From assembly GCF_017945865.1 (NCBI RefSeq), contig NZ_CP072829.1, positions 1,550,001 through 1,614,000 of the forward strand: DNA of 64,000 nucleotides, given 5' to 3'. The DNA comes from Xiamenia xianingshaonis (GTDB lineage: Bacteria > Actinomycetota > Coriobacteriia > Coriobacteriales > Eggerthellaceae). This document shows positions 61,818 to 64,000 of this stretch, piece after piece. Position numbers and translations under genes: made by a program. Below the pieces are notes generated by a model, which saw only the letters and a list, made by a program, of their open reading frames with translations, ran no database searches and was not told the origin of the DNA. Numbering within the stretch: the first letter of the stretch is position 1; every line of letters begins with the position of its first letter.

Positions 61818-61829
61818 AGGCCGCTCCCC

Positions 61830-62519
61830 CTATTCTTCGGTCACGTCGCCTGACTGGTCGAGGCTGATAGGATCGCCCACGAACGTCGACGGCACCTTGA
61901 ACAGCGTCTTGAAGAAGTCCTTCGTGCGGGCCGGTATTTCTCGAATGTCGCGCAGCAGCTGGCCGGAATAGTCGTAATAGTCGCACGGCACGCCGACCGC
62001 TTCCATCCCCAGCCCGAGCGCCGCATACAGCGCCCGGTACAGGTGGTAGGTCTGCGTGGCCACGACGATGCGGTCCGCGCCGAACACGTGCTTGGCCCGG
62101 TACATGCTTTCATAGGTGGAAAAGCCCGCATGGTCGCAGAACACGTCTTCGGCCGGCACGCCATGTTCGACGGCATAGGCCTTCATGGCGGCCACCTCGT
62201 TGTAGGAGGCCGTGCCGTTGTCCCCGCTCATGATGATTTTCGGGGCGGCCCCGGCCTGATACAGCGCGATGCCGTCGTCCAGCCGGTCGCGCAGCATGTT
62301 CGACGGCGTGCCATCCGGGTGCACGGCGGCGCCCAGCACGACGATGGCGTCGGCGTCGAAGCCGGCCGCTTCTTCGGGCGTGACGATGTCGTCGCACGTC
62401 GTGGCGACGACCGCCACGTTCGTGCCGACGACCACGACAAGTACCGCCAGCACCAGCGCCAACGCCCAAGCGACCATCGTCCTCAACCACCCGCGCTTGC
62501 TTTTTTCATGTCGTCCCAT
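61830..62519 (-). CDS. YdcF/SanA-like DUF218 membrane protein
   Basis: A 229-residue protein with one N-terminal helix (WALALVLAVLVVVVGTNVAV) and a DUF218 domain: DAIVVLGAAVHPDGTPSNML, IIMSGDNG, and VVATQTYHLYRALY. SanA-type members affect envelope permeability; the activity is unknown. The start abuts the leuS stop, so the two are probably cotranscribed. Confidence 0.85.
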   Translation of the reverse strand: MGRHEKSKRGWLRTMVAWALALVLAVLVVVVGTNVAVVATTCDDIVTPEEAAGFDADAIVVLGAAVHPDGTPSNMLRDRLDDGIALYQAGAAPKIIMSGDNGTASYNEVAAMKAYAVEHGVPAEDVFCDHAGFSTYESMYRAKHVFGADRIVVATQTYHLYRALYAALGLGMEAVGVPCDYYDYSGQLLRDIREIPARTKDFFKTLFKVPSTFVGDPISLDQSGDVTEE

Positions 62520-64000
62520 CTACTTCGCGACGATGTTCACCAAACGGCCGGGCACCACGACGACCTTCTTCACGTCCTTGCCGGCAAGCGCGCCGGCAAC
62601 CGCCTCGCGCGCCGCAGCCTCGGCCACGTCGGGCGCAGCGTCAGCCGCAACGACGATCTTCGCCTTCACCTTGCCGTTGAGCTGCACGGCCAGCTCGACC
62701 ACGTCGGCCTTCGCCTTTTCGGGATCGAAGTCGGGCCAGGGCTGCACGTGCACCGATTCCGCCTGCCCCAGCGCCTCGTGCCACAGCTCTTCGGCCCAAT
62801 GCGGGGCCATGGGCGCGAGCAGCTTCACCAGCACGCCGGCGACCTCGACGTCGAACGCCGCCGTCGCCTCCGTCGCCGCTCGATCGGCAGCCGAGCATTT
62901 GCGCAGGTAGTCGCCGACCGCGTTGGAAAGTTCCATGACGGCGGCCATGGCCGTGTTGAAGTTGTTGCGCTCGATGTCGTCGATGACCTTGCCGACCACG
63001 CGATGCCGTTCGCGCACGGCCGTCTCGAACGCTTCGGTGCGCTCGGCCTCGCTCGCCGCGCCGTCCTGATAATACGTGTCGTCGCCGGCTTGTCCCACCA
63101 GGTCGAACACTTGGCGCCACGCCCGGGAGAGGAACTTGTACATGCCCGCCAGGCCGTCTTCGTTCCACAGCTTTTCCTTGTCGGGCGGCCCCATGAACAG
63201 CATGGCCGCACGCACCGCGTCGGCGCCGTAGCCTTGGATCATCTCTTCGGGCGAGACGACGTTGCCCTTCGACTTGCTCATGACGTCACCGTGCTCGTCA
63301 AGCACCATGCCCTGGCACAGAAGGTTCGTGAACGGCTCGTCAAAATCCAGCATGCCGCAGTCGCGCAGCACCTTGGTGAAGAAGCGGCTGTAGAGCAGGT
63401 GCAGAATGGCATGCTCGATGCCGCCGATGTACTGGTCCACCGGCATCCAAGCGTTGGCGCAGGCCGGATCGAAGGGCGCGCCTTCGTTGTGCGGGTCGGT
63501 GTAGCGCATGTAATACCAGCTGGAGCACGTGAAGGTGTCCATCGTGTCCGTTTCGCGCTTGGCGGGGGCGCCGCATACGGGGCACGTGGTGTTCACGAAG
63601 CCGGCGTGCGTGGCAAGCGTCTCGCCGGCGGCCAGGTCGATGTCCTCGGGCAGGCGGACCGGCAGCTGGTCTTCGGGCACGGGCACCACGCCGCAGTGCG
63701 GGCAATGGACGGCCGGGATGGGATTGCCCCAGTAGCGCTGGCGCGAGATGAGCCAGTCGCGCAGGCGGAACTCCACGGTGCGCGTGCCGGCGTCGTGTTC
63801 TTCCAAGAAGGCGACGACGGCTTCTTCGGCCGGCGAATGCTTGCCGCCGACGAGCCCCGTGAAGGGCCCGGACTGCACGAGCACGCCTTCCGCCGCATAG
63901 GCGCTCTCCCAGTCGACCTCGGTCACCACGCGGCCCCGCTCGTCTTTGAGCTGGGGATACAGCGGGTCGTCTTCCGGCAGGATGATGGGAATGATGGGCA
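62520..64000 (-). CDS. leuS: leucyl-tRNA synthetase, N-terminus outside window
   Basis: 493 C-terminal residues of a class I synthetase. Visible parts are the late editing domain, the zinc-type [20 protein letters not shown] segment, the KMSKS-equivalent [15 protein letters not shown] and the anticodon-binding domain, ending in a C-terminal domain with [13 protein letters not shown]. The frame stays open to the right edge, so the start lies beyond the window. Confidence 0.95.
   Translation of the reverse strand, partial: PIIPIILPEDDPLYPQLKDERGRVVTEVDWESAYAAEGVLVQSGPFTGLVGGKHSPAEEAVVAFLEEHDAGTRTVEFRLRDWLISRQRYWGNPIPAVHCPHCGVVPVPEDQLPVRLPEDIDLAAGETLATHAGFVNTTCPVCGAPAKRETDTMDTFTCSSWYYMRYTDPHNEGAPFDPACANAWMPVDQYIGGIEHAILHLLYSRFFTKVLRDCGMLDFDEPFTNLLCQGMVLDEHGDVMSKSKGNVVSPEEMIQGYGADAVRAAMLFMGPPDKEKLWNEDGLAGMYKFLSRAWRQVFDLVGQAGDDTYYQDGAASEAERTEAFETAVRERHRVVGKVIDDIERNNFNTAMAAVMELSNAVGDYLRKCSAADRAATEATAAFDVEVAGVLVKLLAPMAPHWAEELWHEALGQAESVHVQPWPDFDPEKAKADVVELAVQLNGKVKAKIVVAADAAPDVAEAAAREAVAGALAGKDVKKVVVVPGRLVNIVAK

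Overview
The window reads as chromosome of a high-GC, monoderm actinobacterium, most likely an anaerobic gut or oral member of the Coriobacteriia (Eggerthellaceae/Slackia-like). The grounds are the strong G/C third-position bias, the actinobacterial order rarA - DUF948 - (AI-2E family) - alaS - ruvX - mltG - aroE, a secretin-less Tad/Flp pilus locus, and a Nap-type nitrate reductase whose catalytic subunit and cytochrome both carry lipoprotein-type signals. The genus is inference. Most genes lie on the minus strand.

Layout. 1-5993: second half of the S10/spc ribosomal protein cluster, rplB to rplF, with an unusual 250-base gap between rplE and rpsN that holds a promoter between inverted repeats. 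6340-15682: a non-ribosomal block (AroQ-PepP fusion, Rpn-like nuclease, divergent trigger factor, FtsX-type ABC exporter) that splits the S10 operon. 15984-20958: the str and first-half S10 genes rpsL-rpsG-fusA-rpsJ-rplC-rplD-rplW, without tuf, ended by a terminator. 21495-23501: thrC and a lone ModE-like winged helix. 23633-34869: a complete monoderm Tad/Flp pilus operon reading leftward from cpaB to the prepilin peptidase, with four unusual passenger genes. 35372-40244: a nap operon (napG-napA-cytochrome-napD-napH). 40445-53941: housekeeping genes (M20 peptidase, CBS pyrophosphatase, serine dehydratase, PcrA, DAHP synthase plus chorismate mutase, HIT, SDR, AroE, YqeG, MltG, RuvX). 54133-64000: alaS, transporter, rarA, a probable 6S RNA, a PepSY lipoprotein, a YdcF-type protein and the 3' part of leuS.

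The most notable signal is regulatory. Two intergenic regions about 25 kb apart, upstream of the Rpn-like nuclease gene and of the pilus operon, each carry an array of 13-15 degenerate repeats with strict 11-bp phasing. Each array runs into an almost identical promoter core with the same 17-bp spacer. This suggests one activator, binding cooperatively along one DNA face, that drives both a recombination-type nuclease and a Tad pilus. A DNA-uptake regulon is a testable idea. A second shared element lies in the leaders of both halves of the split ribosomal operon.

All calls come from reading the sequence by eye. No database search was run.
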